Assembly: GCF_003054555.1 (NCBI RefSeq)
Contig: NZ_CP026304.1
Location: 3,596,001-3,660,000, forward strand
Origin: Streptomyces lunaelactis
GTDB lineage: Bacteria > Actinomycetota > Actinomycetes > Streptomycetales > Streptomycetaceae
Length of the DNA stretch: 64,000 nucleotides
Reading direction: 5' to 3'
The position numbers and the translations under genes are program-made. The notes beneath the pieces were generated by a model. The model worked only from the letters and a program-made list of their open reading frames with translations, did no database searches and was not told the origin of the DNA. Shown here one piece after another: positions 46,407-55,306 of this stretch (positions are counted from its first letter, which is position 1; the number at the start of each line of letters is the position of its first letter).

Positions 46407-49400
46407 GTGAGTGACGACGTCGCGTATCTCCGTTTCCCGCATCTGCACGACGACTTGCTGTGCTTCGCCGCCGAGGACGACCTCTGGGTCGCGCCCCTGG
46501 TGCCGGAGGGACACCGGCCGGGACGGGCCTGGCGGATCACCGTCGACCGGACCAGGGTCGGCCACCCGCGCTTCTCCCCCGACGGCGACCAGATCGCCTA
46601 CACGACCTGGCGCAGCCTCGACCCCGAGATCCATCTCGCCCCCGTCGCCGGCGGGCCCGCGCGCCGGCTCAGCTACTGGGGCTCCACGGACACCCGGGTC
46701 TGCGGCTGGGCGCCGGACGGCCACATCCTCGCCGTCTCCTCGCACGGCCAGCCCTTCTCGTACTTCTCCTGGGCCTACAGCGTGCCCACCGACGGCTCCC
46801 CCGGCGGAAAACTGCCGTGGGGCCCGGTCGCCGACATCGCCGTCGCCGACATCGACGGGGAACGGCGCACGCTGCTGCTCACCGGCAAGCCGCCGCACGA
46901 ACCGGCCGCGTGGAAGCGGTACCGGGGCGGGGCGACGGGCCGGCTGTGGCTGCACGGCGAGCGACTGCTCGCCGACCTCGACGGCCATCTGGACTGCGCC
47001 ATGTTCGTCTCCGGACGCATCGCGTTCCTCTCCGACCACGAGGGCATCGGCAATCTCTACTCCTGCCGGCCCGACGGAACCGGTCTCCTGCGCCACACCG
47101 ACCATGACGCCTTCTATGCCCGGCACGCCTCGAGCGACGGTCGCAGGGTCGTGTACCAGTGCGCGGGCGACCTGTGGATCGTCGACGACCTGACGGCGCC
47201 GGACGCGAAGCCGCGCAAGCTGGAGGTACGCCTCGGCGGCCCGCGCGCCGGACGCCGCGGCTACCAGGTGCCGGCCGCCAGCCACGTCGACGGGATCTCG
47301 GTCGACCCGACGGGGCGGGCCAGCGCCGTCACGGTACGCGGCAGCCTGTACTGGCTCACGCACCGCGACGGTCCGGCCCGCACGATCGCGGACACCCCGG
47401 GCGTACGGGTACGGATGCCGGAGATGCTCGGCATCGGGGGCCAGGTCGCCTATGTCACGGACGCGGACGGCGAGGACGCCGTCGAGATCGCGTATCTGCC
47501 GCGGGCGAGCGGGGAGCCGGAGCCCCGGCGGCTGGCCTCCGGGGAGCTGGGCCGCGTCCAGGAACTGGTGTCGGACCCCGACGGCGAGCGGATCGCGATC
47601 GCCGCGCACGACGGGCGCCTGCTGGTGATCACTGTGTCCGAAGAGGCGGCTGCCGCTGCGGGGACTGAGGAGTCCGGGGGCACCTCCGAGGCCGAAGGCT
47701 CTGGGGGAGGCGAGGTGACGGAGCTGATCCGCTCCATCAACGGGCCGGTCGGCGACCTGTCGTTCTCGCCGGACGGGACGTGGCTGACCTGGTCGCAGCC
47801 CGGTATCGGCCGCTCGCTGCGGCAGATCAAGATGGCCCGGATCAGCGACCGCACGATCGTCGACGTCACCAACGGCCGCTTCGAGGACGAGAATCCGGTC
47901 TTCACCAGCGACGGCCGCTACCTCGCCTTCCTCTCCTGGCGGGGCTTCGACCCGGTGTACGACGTGCACACCGGGGACCTGTCGTTCCCGCTGGGCTGCC
48001 GTCCCTATCTCGTACCGCTGTCCTCCGCGACGCCGTCGCCCTTCGCGCTGTCGCCGGACGGCCGGCCGGCGGCGGGCGGGCTCGACCCGCTGGACGACTC
48101 CGGCGACGCCGGAGGCGGCACGACGGTCGAGATCGAGGGGCTGGAGAGCCGGGTGACGCCGTTCCCCGTGACGGCCTCCAAGTACTCGGCGCTCCGTCCG
48201 GTCAGCGGCGGAGGCCTGGTCTGGCTGCGCTGGCCGATCTCCGGCGCGCTGGGTGAGACGTTCGTGAATCCGGCGGACACCTCGGGCCGCCCCACGCTGG
48301 AGCACTTCGACATCACCAAGGCGCGCAGGACCGAACTGGTAGGCCATCTCGACTGGTTCGCGGTCAGCGGCGACGGCAGCAGGCTGGTGGTCGTGGACGA
48401 GGGGGAGCTGCGCGCCGTCCCGGCGACCGAGTCGGGCGACAGCGACTCGACGGTCTATCTGGACCTGCGCCGGATCCTGCACGAGGTCGACCCGCCGTCC
48501 GAATGGCGCCAGGCGTACGAGGAGGCGGGCCGACTCATCCGCGCGTACTTCTGGGAGCCGGGGATGTGCGGGATCGACTGGGACGCGGTGTTGCGGCAGT
48601 ACCGTCCGCTGGTCGAACGGGTGGCGTCGCCGGACGAGTTCGCGGATCTGCTGCGCGAGGTGCTGGGCGAGCTGGGCACGTCCCATGCGTACGTCACCCC
48701 GGCTCGCCGGAACGAGGGACCGTCGCACTACCAGCGGCCGATGGGGCTGCTGGGCGCGAATCTGGTGTGCCGGGACGGGGGTTGGACGGTCGCCCGGATC
48801 CTGCCGGGCGAGTCGTCGGACTCCAAGGCGCGCTCGCCGCTGGCCGGTACGGGTATCCGCGAGGGCGCGATCCTCACCCACGTGGACGGCCGACCGGTGG
48901 ACCCGGTGGCCGGCCCGTACCCGATGCTCGCGGCGGCGGGCGGCACGACGGTCGAGCTGACCTTCCGGCCGGCGGAGGGCGAAGGCCGCCCGCGCCGGGT
49001 CGCGGTGGTCCCGCTGGTGGACGAACGGCCACTGCGGTACCAGGACTGGGTGGCCAAACGCCGGGAGGTCGTACGGGAGTTGAGCGGCGACAAGTGCGGC
49101 TACCTGCACATCCCGGACATGGGCGGGTCGGGGTGGGCGCAGTTCAACCGCGATCTGCGCCTCGAGGTGTCGCGGCCGGCGCTGATCGTGGATGTACGGG
49201 GCAATGCGGGCGGCCACATCAGCGAGCTGGTGGTGGAGAAGCTGACGCGGAAGATCCTGGGCTGGGACCTGACGAGGAACGCGCAGCCGGTCTCGTACGC
49301 GTCGAACGCGCCGCGCGGTCCGGTGGTGGCACTGGCGGACGAGGCGACGTCCTCGGACGGCGACATGATCACAGCGGCGTTCAAACTGCTGGGCCTGGGC

Positions 49401-49736
49401 CCGGTGGTGGGCAGCCGGACCTGGGGCGGTGTGGTGGGCATGACGGGCCGGCACCGCCTGGGCGACGGCACGGTGATCACGGTCCCGATGAACGCGGCGT
49501 GGTTCGACGCGTACGGCTGGTCGATCGAGAACCACGGAGTCGAGCCGGACCTGGACGCCCTGCGCACCCCCCTGGACTGGGCGGAGGGCCGCCACGCCCA
49601 GATGGACGACGCGATCCAACTGGCCCTGGACCTGCTGAAAACCCAGCCCCCGGCGATGCCCCCGGACTACTCGGGCGCCCCTGACCTCCGCCGCCCGAAG
49701 CTGCCGCCGCGGAAATCAAGCCCGTCCGGCGATTGA
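46407..49736 (+). CDS. Tricorn protease homologue
   Basis: This large cytoplasmic serine protease degrades peptides released by the proteasome. The 1109-residue protein has a six- then seven-bladed beta-propeller region (about 1-660), a helical part, a PDZ domain (about 790-870) and a C-terminal tail-specific protease core. His760 lies in GTSHAYV, and the Ser nucleophile is in TSSDGD (981-986), within DEATSSDGDMITA. Asp/Glu partners are plausible in GVEPD. A short low-complexity insertion at about 413-435 is encoded by a palindromic element. Streptomycetes have a 20S proteasome, so pairing makes sense. The last residues SPSGD come from a dispersed repeat. Confidence 0.93.
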   Translation: MSDDVAYLRFPHLHDDLLCFAAEDDLWVAPLVPEGHRPGRAWRITVDRTRVGHPRFSPDGDQIAYTTWRSLDPEIHLAPVAGGPARRLSYWGSTDTRVCGWAPDGHILAVSSHGQPFSYFSWAYSVPTDGSPGGKLPWGPVADIAVADIDGERRTLLLTGKPPHEPAAWKRYRGGATGRLWLHGERLLADLDGHLDCAMFVSGRIAFLSDHEGIGNLYSCRPDGTGLLRHTDHDAFYARHASSDGRRVVYQCAGDLWIVDDLTAPDAKPRKLEVRLGGPRAGRRGYQVPAASHVDGISVDPTGRASAVTVRGSLYWLTHRDGPARTIADTPGVRVRMPEMLGIGGQVAYVTDADGEDAVEIAYLPRASGEPEPRRLASGELGRVQELVSDPDGERIAIAAHDGRLLVITVSEEAAAAAGTEESGGTSEAEGSGGGEVTELIRSINGPVGDLSFSPDGTWLTWSQPGIGRSLRQIKMARISDRTIVDVTNGRFEDENPVFTSDGRYLAFLSWRGFDPVYDVHTGDLSFPLGCRPYLVPLSSATPSPFALSPDGRPAAGGLDPLDDSGDAGGGTTVEIEGLESRVTPFPVTASKYSALRPVSGGGLVWLRWPISGALGETFVNPADTSGRPTLEHFDITKARRTELVGHLDWFAVSGDGSRLVVVDEGELRAVPATESGDSDSTVYLDLRRILHEVDPPSEWRQAYEEAGRLIRAYFWEPGMCGIDWDAVLRQYRPLVERVASPDEFADLLREVLGELGTSHAYVTPARRNEGPSHYQRPMGLLGANLVCRDGGWTVARILPGESSDSKARSPLAGTGIREGAILTHVDGRPVDPVAGPYPMLAAAGGTTVELTFRPAEGEGRPRRVAVVPLVDERPLRYQDWVAKRREVVRELSGDKCGYLHIPDMGGSGWAQFNRDLRLEVSRPALIVDVRGNAGGHISELVVEKLTRKILGWDLTRNAQPVSYASNAPRGPVVALADEATSSDGDMITAAFKLLGLGPVVGSRTWGGVVGMTGRHRLGDGTVITVPMNAAWFDAYGWSIENHGVEPDLDALRTPLDWAEGRHAQMDDAIQLALDLLKTQPPAMPPDYSGAPDLRRPKLPPRKSSPSGD
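47674..47710. repeat. REP-like palindrome inside the tricorn gene
   Basis: CCGGGGGCACCTCC then GAGGCCGAAGGCTCT and GGGGGAGG form a hairpin (CCTCC at 47683-47687 with GGAGG at 47706-47710, inner GCC-GAA-GGC). The sequence type resembles the short palindromes scattered in Streptomyces genomes. Here it is in frame and encodes SGGTSEAEGSGGG in the inter-blade linker. Confidence 0.55.
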
Positions 49737-49740
49737 GGAT
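49718..49740 (+). repeat. Dispersed 3'-flanking element, copy 2
   Basis: GCCCGTCCGGCGATTGAGGA is at 49720-49739, identical to 27383-27402. It overlaps the end of the tricorn gene and supplies its last codons (S-P-S-G-D) and the TGA. Confidence 0.75.
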
Positions 49741-49802
49741 CGCTGAGACCGGGGGTCCGGAGCGGAGCCCCGGGGCAGGGTGCTCCGTACCCCCACACAC
49801 AC

Positions 49803-49840
49803 AAGAGAGGCGCACCCGTCGTCACAGGTGCGCCCCTCTT
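49803..49840. terminator. Bidirectional terminator
   Basis: AAGAGAGGCGCACC (49803-49816) pairs with GGTGCGCCCCTCTT (49827-49840) with one mismatch, giving A- and T-rich ends on both strands. It lies between the tricorn gene and the convergent 61-codon gene. Confidence 0.8.
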
Positions 49841-49852
49841 GAACCGCTGCGT

Positions 49853-50038
49853 TCAGTCCCGGTAGTCCTGGTGGAGCTTGTCCTCCGCCTCGCGCATCAT
49901 TTCCTCCGTGGGCCGGTCCAGCTCATCCCCCTGCATAGTCCGCTCCCACGCCTTGTCGTGCTTACTGCCCGGCGGCGTCGGCTTCGGCTGTTCCCTGCGC
50001 TGCTTCGCCATGTCCTGAGACTGGTCTTTCGTGCCCAT
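49853..50038 (-). CDS. Small hydrophilic protein, 61 residues
   Basis: The protein is highly charged and lacks hydrophobic segments (MAKQRREQPKP, EEMMREAEDKLHQDYRD). GAGGAGTG lies before the ATG at 50038, and a bidirectional terminator sits directly after its stop. Both support a real gene despite the size. I do not recognise the family; small charged proteins of this kind are frequent in Streptomyces, sometimes stress-linked. Confidence 0.65.
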   Translation of the reverse strand: MGTKDQSQDMAKQRREQPKPTPPGSKHDKAWERTMQGDELDRPTEEMMREAEDKLHQDYRD

Positions 50039-50135
50039 GGAAGTTCACTCCTCAGGGTGTGAGCGGCCGGGGGCAGCCTCTAGACCCCCCGGCCCCCGAC
50101 CAGCTTGCCACTCAGGGACATACCTCGCATGTCGA

Positions 50136-51026
50136 TCAATCGCGCGGTGCCTGCTCCGTACGCGCCGCCTCGTCCGCCGCCCCGCCCGCCCCCACGAGCC
50201 CCTTCGAGACCCCCTCGAGCCGTGGCTCGAAGCGCCGCATCTCCCGCTGGCCCACCGCCCCGATCAGCGACGGCAGATACCCCCGTACCGACTGCATCCC
50301 CCGCAGCCACCACTGCGCGTACACATGTGAGGACCGCCGTTCGATCCCGGCCACGATCCGGTCCACCGCCGGGCCCAGCGGGTACGTCTTGTTCGACGGC
50401 CACGGCAGCCGCTGCCGCAACTCCCGCATCACAGCGTCCTGGTCCGCGCCCCGCACCATGTCCGTATCCGTCCAGGACAGATAGCCGACCCCGACCCGCA
50501 CGCCCCGGTGGCCGACCTCCGCGCGCAGGCTGTGCGCGAACGCCTCGACGCCCGACTTCGACGCGCAGTACGCCGTCATCATCGGCGCCGGCGTGATCGC
50601 CGCCAGCGACGCGATCTGCAGGAAGTACCCCCGGCTCTCCATCAGCACCGGCAGGAACGCCCTGCCCGTGACCGCGGCCCCGATCAGATTGACCTCGATC
50701 ACCCGCCGCCACGCGACCGGATCCGAGTCCACGAAAGGCCCGCCCGACGCCACACCCGCGTTCGCGACGACGATGTCGACCTTGCCGAAGCGCGCCTTGA
50801 CCTCCTGTGCGACCTGGGCCATCGCCTCGTGGTCGGTGACATCCGCGTACCAGTGGTCGCTCTCGGTGTGCAGCCGGTCCGAGACCTTCTTCAGCTCGTC
50901 CGGCTCGAGACCCACCAGGGCCACCTTCGCGCCGCGCGCCGAGAGCTTGCGGGCCAACAGCTCGCCCACGCCCCGCGCCGCGCCGGTGACGACCGCGACC
51001 TGTCCCTCCAGGCTCGTCCTGCTCAT
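50136..51026 (-). CDS. Short-chain dehydrogenase, third gene of the BVMO cassette
   Basis: The 296-residue SDR has TGAARGVGELLARKLSARG, VANAGVAS and catalytic Y-x-x-x-K in TAYCASKSGVEAFAHSL. A roughly 50-residue C-terminal extension (RYLPSLIGAVGQREMRRFEP type) is typical of the group near flavin monooxygenases. The ATG at 51026 overlaps the upstream hydrolase stop (ATGA). In a Baeyer-Villiger pathway it would oxidise the alcohol freed by the hydrolase, or reduce the starting ketone (inference). Confidence 0.9.
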   Translation of the reverse strand: MSRTSLEGQVAVVTGAARGVGELLARKLSARGAKVALVGLEPDELKKVSDRLHTESDHWYADVTDHEAMAQVAQEVKARFGKVDIVVANAGVASGGPFVDSDPVAWRRVIEVNLIGAAVTGRAFLPVLMESRGYFLQIASLAAITPAPMMTAYCASKSGVEAFAHSLRAEVGHRGVRVGVGYLSWTDTDMVRGADQDAVMRELRQRLPWPSNKTYPLGPAVDRIVAGIERRSSHVYAQWWLRGMQSVRGYLPSLIGAVGQREMRRFEPRLEGVSKGLVGAGGAADEAARTEQAPRD

Positions 51027-51940
51027 GCGGCCTCCTCCTTCGCGCCAGACTTCGCGACCGACTCCACGCCCGACTCCACGCCCGACTTCGCTTTCACGTA
51101 CGCACCCACCAGCTCGCGGATCTTCGCGGTGACCACCTCCGGCGCCTCCACCGGCGTCATGTGACCCATCCCGGCGAGCTCCACCAGCTCCACGCACAGG
51201 GGCAGCTCCGCGGCCAGCCGCCGCGCGAGCACGATCGGCGTGAGCCGGTCCGCCGTGCCCGCGACCACCACAGCCGGCACCCTCAACTCCCGTACACCCG
51301 CGTCGAGATCGAGCTCGCCGAGCACATGCGCCCAGGCCACCCGGGACTTCCGCGGGCAGGCGTGCACGATACGAGCGCACTCCGCGACCCGCTCCGGCGC
51401 CGAACCGGGGCCCATCGTCGCGTACTTGAGGATGCGCTTCGAGAGCGGCGTCACCGGGCCCAGCGGGGCACGCGCCCCGAGAATCAGCCGGGTGATCCTG
51501 GTCCGCAGCCGCCCGGCCCGCATCGGCAGCACCAGCGACTCGGCGATCAGCCGCGAACTGCCCGTACTGCACAGCAGGACGGCGGCCGCGTGCTCGGCGA
51601 ATGCGGCCCGCCCGGACGCGGCCATCAGCGTCATCCCGCCCATGGAGTGCCCGGCGAGCACGGCCTTCTCGCCCGGAGCCAGTACGGATGCGAGCACCGC
51701 CTCCAGGTCGTCGGCGAGCACATCCGTACCGACGGCCGCGGCCGCCGTACGGCCGTGGCCCCGCTGGTCGTAGACGACGACCCGGTGATCGGCGGCCAGC
51801 TCCCGTACCTGCGCGGCCCAGAACTCCGTCGAGCAGGTCCAGCCGTGGGCCAGGACCACCGCGGGCGCGCCCTCGGGCCCGTGCACCTCGACATGGACCG
51901 GCGACCCGTCGGCCGAGACGGCCGTCAGCGTACGGCTCAT
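51023..51940 (-). CDS. Alpha/beta-hydrolase, second gene of the BVMO cassette
   Basis: The 305-residue protein has the fold motifs: oxyanion HGWTCSTEFW, the nucleophile elbow LAGHSMGG (Ser at about residue 98), an acidic residue in VVVAGTADRLTPI and the catalytic His in GMGHMTPVEAP. It is probably an esterase or lactonase that opens the product of the adjacent monooxygenase. Start and stop overlap the flanking genes as ATGA, making a tight three-gene unit. The C-terminal KSGVESGVESVAKSGAKEE tail is repetitive. Confidence 0.9.
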   Translation of the reverse strand: MSRTLTAVSADGSPVHVEVHGPEGAPAVVLAHGWTCSTEFWAAQVRELAADHRVVVYDQRGHGRTAAAAVGTDVLADDLEAVLASVLAPGEKAVLAGHSMGGMTLMAASGRAAFAEHAAAVLLCSTGSSRLIAESLVLPMRAGRLRTRITRLILGARAPLGPVTPLSKRILKYATMGPGSAPERVAECARIVHACPRKSRVAWAHVLGELDLDAGVRELRVPAVVVAGTADRLTPIVLARRLAAELPLCVELVELAGMGHMTPVEAPEVVTAKIRELVGAYVKAKSGVESGVESVAKSGAKEEAA

Positions 51941-53460
51941 CGCACGACCTCCGCGGTCTCCGCAGCCTCAGCGGACTTGGCCGTCCCGACCGGCATCCGC
52001 ACGACCTCGTACTCCGCGAGATCCACCTCTCGCGTCGCCTTCCGGAACTCACCCGTCGTCCCCGGCCACAGCGTGGTGTTACGCCCGTTCGCATCCAGGT
52101 ACCAGCTGTTGCAGCCGCCGGACTTCCACACCGTCCGCTCCATCCGCTCCTGAACCCGCCGGTTCCACGCCCCCACCGCGGACGGCCGGACCGCGAGCGC
52201 CGCCCGCTCGCCGAGGACGTTCAACTGCCGCATGTAGCCGGCCAGATAGTTCAGCTGCGACTCGATCATCAGGATCATGGAGGAGTTTCCGAGCCCTGTG
52301 TTCGGGCCGATGATCGTCATCCAGTTGGGGAAGCCGGCCGCGGTGGCGCCGCGCAGCGACTCCATCCCGTCCTTCCACGCCTCGGCGAGCGTGATCCCGT
52401 CGGCACCGACCACCCGCTCGGCGATCGGCAGGTCCGTCACATGGAAGCCCGTACCGAAGATGATCGCGTCGGCCTCGGTCTCAGTGCCGTCGGCCGCGAC
52501 GACCGTCGACCCGCGCACCTCCGCCAGACCCGAGGCCACCACATCCACATTGGGCCGGGCGAGCGCCGGGTAGTACTCGCTCGACAGCAGGATCCGCTTG
52601 CAGCCGATGCGGTACGAGGGCGTCAACTTGGCCCGCAGCGCCGGGTCCTTGATCGAGCGGCTCATATTCCGCTTGGCGATCGACTCGATGAGCCCGAGCT
52701 CGTTGGGCCGCTTGGTGAAGGCGCTGACCTGCAGCTCCCTGATCCCCCACAGCAGCCCCCGGCGCGCGGCGCCGGTGAACGGCAGCTGCCGGTGCAGCCA
52801 GCGCTCCGGCCCGCTGATCGCCCGGTCCATCCGCGGCAACACCCACGGCGGCGTCCGCTGGAACAGCGTCACATGCGCGGCCTCCGGCTGGATCGCCGGC
52901 ACGATCTGGATCGCCGAGGCACCGGTGCCGATCATCGCCACGCGCTTGCCGCGCAGGTCGTAGTCGTGGTCCCAGCGGGCGGAGTGGAAGACCTTGCCGG
53001 GGAAGTCGGCCAGCCCCGGAATCTCGGGAATCTTCGGGTCCGACAGCGGGCCGGTCGCGGACACGACGACATCGGCGGTCAGCGTGCCCCGCGAGGTCTC
53101 GATCTCCCAGCGCAGCTCGTCTCTGTCCCAACGCATCATCAGTACTTCATGGTTGAGGCGGATGTGGGAGCGGAGCCGGAAGGTGTCCGCGACATGCTCC
53201 AGATACGCGCGGATGTGCTGCTGCCCGGAGAAGGTGCGGGGCCAGTCGGGGTTGGGCGCGAAGGAGAACGAGTAGAGGTGCGAGGGTACGTCGCAGGCGC
53301 ACCCCGGATAGCTGTTGTCGCGCCAGGTCCCGCCGACCGAGTCGGCCCGCTCCAGGACGACGAAGTCGGTGACCCCTTCGCGGCGCAGCCGGACGGCGGC
53401 ACCCAGGCCGCCGAATCCGGATCCGATCACCGCCACTCGTACATGCTCGTGCTGGCTCAT
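51937..53460 (-). CDS. Baeyer-Villiger flavin monooxygenase
   Basis: The FAD/NADPH enzyme inserts oxygen next to a ketone carbonyl. The 507-residue protein has two Rossmann motifs (GSGFGGLG at about 13-20 and GTGASA at about 178-183) and the exact type I BVMO fingerprint F-x-G-x-x-x-H-x-x-x-W at 153-163 (FPGKVFHSARW). GGGAGG lies 7 nt before the ATG at 53460. It is the first gene of the operon with hydrolase and SDR, similar in content to the mycobacterial mymA region. Natural substrate is unknown. Confidence 0.92.
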   Translation of the reverse strand: MSQHEHVRVAVIGSGFGGLGAAVRLRREGVTDFVVLERADSVGGTWRDNSYPGCACDVPSHLYSFSFAPNPDWPRTFSGQQHIRAYLEHVADTFRLRSHIRLNHEVLMMRWDRDELRWEIETSRGTLTADVVVSATGPLSDPKIPEIPGLADFPGKVFHSARWDHDYDLRGKRVAMIGTGASAIQIVPAIQPEAAHVTLFQRTPPWVLPRMDRAISGPERWLHRQLPFTGAARRGLLWGIRELQVSAFTKRPNELGLIESIAKRNMSRSIKDPALRAKLTPSYRIGCKRILLSSEYYPALARPNVDVVASGLAEVRGSTVVAADGTETEADAIIFGTGFHVTDLPIAERVVGADGITLAEAWKDGMESLRGATAAGFPNWMTIIGPNTGLGNSSMILMIESQLNYLAGYMRQLNVLGERAALAVRPSAVGAWNRRVQERMERTVWKSGGCNSWYLDANGRNTTLWPGTTGEFRKATREVDLAEYEVVRMPVGTAKSAEAAETAEVVR

Positions 53461-53490
53461 GCCGCAGCCTCCCACTGAACGCCCCAACGC

Positions 53491-53508
53491 TGCCAGCAAT
53501 CACTGGCA
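53491..53508. promoter_or_regulatory. Inverted repeat TGCCAG-N6-CTGGCA, candidate operator
   Basis: A perfect 6-6-6 inverted repeat lies 31 bp upstream of the monooxygenase ATG in the 132-bp divergent gap to the MerR gene. MerR proteins bind such dyads between -35 and -10 elements. GTTACCCGCGGTAC (about 53562-53575) nearby is a second partial dyad. Confidence 0.55.
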
Positions 53509-53592
53509 TGATTGGGAGGGTAGAGCAGCCGCATACCCAGCGGTAGGGGTCGGACCCGACAAGTTACCCGCGGTACAACATAGGCTTCCCCT

Positions 53593-54309
53593 GTGGCAGA
53601 CGGACGCGAGTACCGCATGGAGGAGCTGGCCAAGGAGGCCGGCATCACGGTGCGCACCGTGCGCTTCTACCGCGAGCGGGGACTGATCCCGCCGCCCCGC
53701 CGCGAAGGCCGAATCGCCTGGTACGACGAGCACCACCTGGCCCGGCTCCGTACGATCGCCGCCCTGCTGGAACGCGGCCACACACTCAACGGCATCGCGG
53801 ACCTCGCCACCGCGTTCGACAGCGGACGCGACGTCGGCGAGGTACTCGGCCTCGGCGAACCCACCGAGGAGACCCCGGTCCGCCTCAGCCCCGAGGAGCT
53901 CGCGGACTACTTCGAAGGCGATGTCACCGCCGAGAACCTGGCCGCGGCCCTGGACCTCGGCTACCTGGCGACGGACGGCGAGGAGATCGTCCACATCAGC
54001 CGCCGCCTGCTGGAGGTCTCGTCGGCGCTGGTACGGGAGGGTGTACCACTCTCGGTGGTCCTGGACGCGGGCCGCCGGGTCCGCACCCACGCGGAGGCAC
54101 TGGCCGAACTCTTCGTCGAGGTACTGCGCGCCCACACCCCGGAGGGCGAGTCGGAACGACTGCGCCCGCTGGCGAAGAGCGTGGTGGACGCGGAACTCTC
54201 GATGGCCCTGGACCGCCGCCTGCGCGACACCTCGCCGCCGAGGTCCGCGGCCGCGGGCCCGAGCCCGGCCGTCGCCCCGGCCCCGGCCCCGGACGAACTC
54301 CGGTCCTAG
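53593..54309 (+). CDS. MerR-family regulator of the BVMO operon
   Basis: The 238-residue protein has an N-terminal MerR winged helix (YRMEELAKEAGITVRTVRFYRERGLIPPPRREGRIAWYDEHHLARL, residues 7-52), then a helical coiled coil (LLERGHTLNGIADLATAFD) and a long effector part. It ends in a disordered Pro/Ala tail. Cysteines for metal binding are absent, so an organic inducer is more likely. GTG start at 53593. Divergent placement makes it the probable regulator of the monooxygenase cassette (inference). Confidence 0.88.
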   Translation: MADGREYRMEELAKEAGITVRTVRFYRERGLIPPPRREGRIAWYDEHHLARLRTIAALLERGHTLNGIADLATAFDSGRDVGEVLGLGEPTEETPVRLSPEELADYFEGDVTAENLAAALDLGYLATDGEEIVHISRRLLEVSSALVREGVPLSVVLDAGRRVRTHAEALAELFVEVLRAHTPEGESERLRPLAKSVVDAELSMALDRRLRDTSPPRSAAAGPSPAVAPAPAPDELRS

Positions 54310-54422
54310 CCGGCAGCGTCACGGCTTGCTGGTAGCAGCAGGCGACTTCTCTACCCGGTCCGTGCCATGCCGTTCACCCTTCCGGCGAGCAAGGCCATTC
54401 GGGCGGGGCTTCCCGGCGTCCG

Positions 54423-55220
54423 CTAAAGCTCGTAGACCGCCGTCACCGGCGCGTGGTCGCTCCAGCGCTCGCCGTGCGTCGCCGCACGCTCCACCCATGC
54501 CTTCACCGCGCGCCGCGCGAGACCCGGCGTCGCCACTTGGTAGTCGATGCGCCAGCCCGTGTCGGTGTCAAAAGCCCGCCCCCGGTACGACCACCAGGAG
54601 TACGGCCCCTCCTCGTCCGGATGCAGCGCCCGCACCACATCCACGTACTCCGCCTCGGAGAGGACCCGGGTCAGCCACTCCCGCTCCTCGGGCAGGAAGC
54701 CGGAGTTCTTCTTGTTGCCCTTCCAGTTCTTGAGGTCGGCCTCCTGATGCGCGATGTTCCAGTCGCCGCAGACCACCACCTCGCGCCCGTCCGCCGCCGA
54801 GCGCGCCTTCAGTTCGGCGAGGTACGGCAGGAACTCGGCCATGAACCGCATCTTCTCGTCCTGCTTCTCCGTCCCCACCTCACCCGAGGGCAGGTACAGG
54901 CTCGCGACCGTGACGCCCGGCAGGTCCGCCTCGACGTACCGCCCGCTCGCGTCGAACTCGGCCGAGCCGAAGCCGATCCGGACCCGGTCCGGCTCGCGCC
55001 GTGTGTAGAGCGAGACGCCCGCACGGCCCTTCGCGGTGGCCGGGGCGTGCACCGTGTGCCAGCCCTCCGGCTCGCGCACCTCGTCCGGGAGCTGGTGCGC
55101 CTCGGCCCGTACCTCCTGGAGGCAGATCGCGTCGGCGGCGGTGCCGGCCAGCCACTCCACGAAGCCCTTCTTGGCGGCGGCACGGAGGCCATTCACATTC
55201 ACGGTCGTCACGGTGAGCAT
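54423..55220 (-). CDS. xth: Exodeoxyribonuclease III
   Basis: The AP endonuclease/3'-exonuclease of base-excision repair has 265 residues. Conserved motifs are TTVNVNGLRAAAKKGF with metal-binding Asn, ICLQEVRAE, the catalytic GDWNIAHQEADLKN, and C-terminal RIDYQVATPGL and SDHAPVTAVYEL with catalytic Asp-His. ATG at 55220 is the first in frame. Confidence 0.96.
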   Translation of the reverse strand: MLTVTTVNVNGLRAAAKKGFVEWLAGTAADAICLQEVRAEAHQLPDEVREPEGWHTVHAPATAKGRAGVSLYTRREPDRVRIGFGSAEFDASGRYVEADLPGVTVASLYLPSGEVGTEKQDEKMRFMAEFLPYLAELKARSAADGREVVVCGDWNIAHQEADLKNWKGNKKNSGFLPEEREWLTRVLSEAEYVDVVRALHPDEEGPYSWWSYRGRAFDTDTGWRIDYQVATPGLARRAVKAWVERAATHGERWSDHAPVTAVYEL

Positions 55221-55306
55221 CCCGGCACCCTACCGAGCCCCCTGCGGAGCACCGCACCGAGCACCTCACCCCCGACAGGTATTCGCATCCACGTACGCTT
55301 CCGCCC

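Noticed and set aside
46365..49619. Long minus-strand open frame opposite the tricorn gene
   Set aside because: The composition is that of an antisense shadow (Arg/His/Asp-rich), while the plus frame has clear protease motifs.
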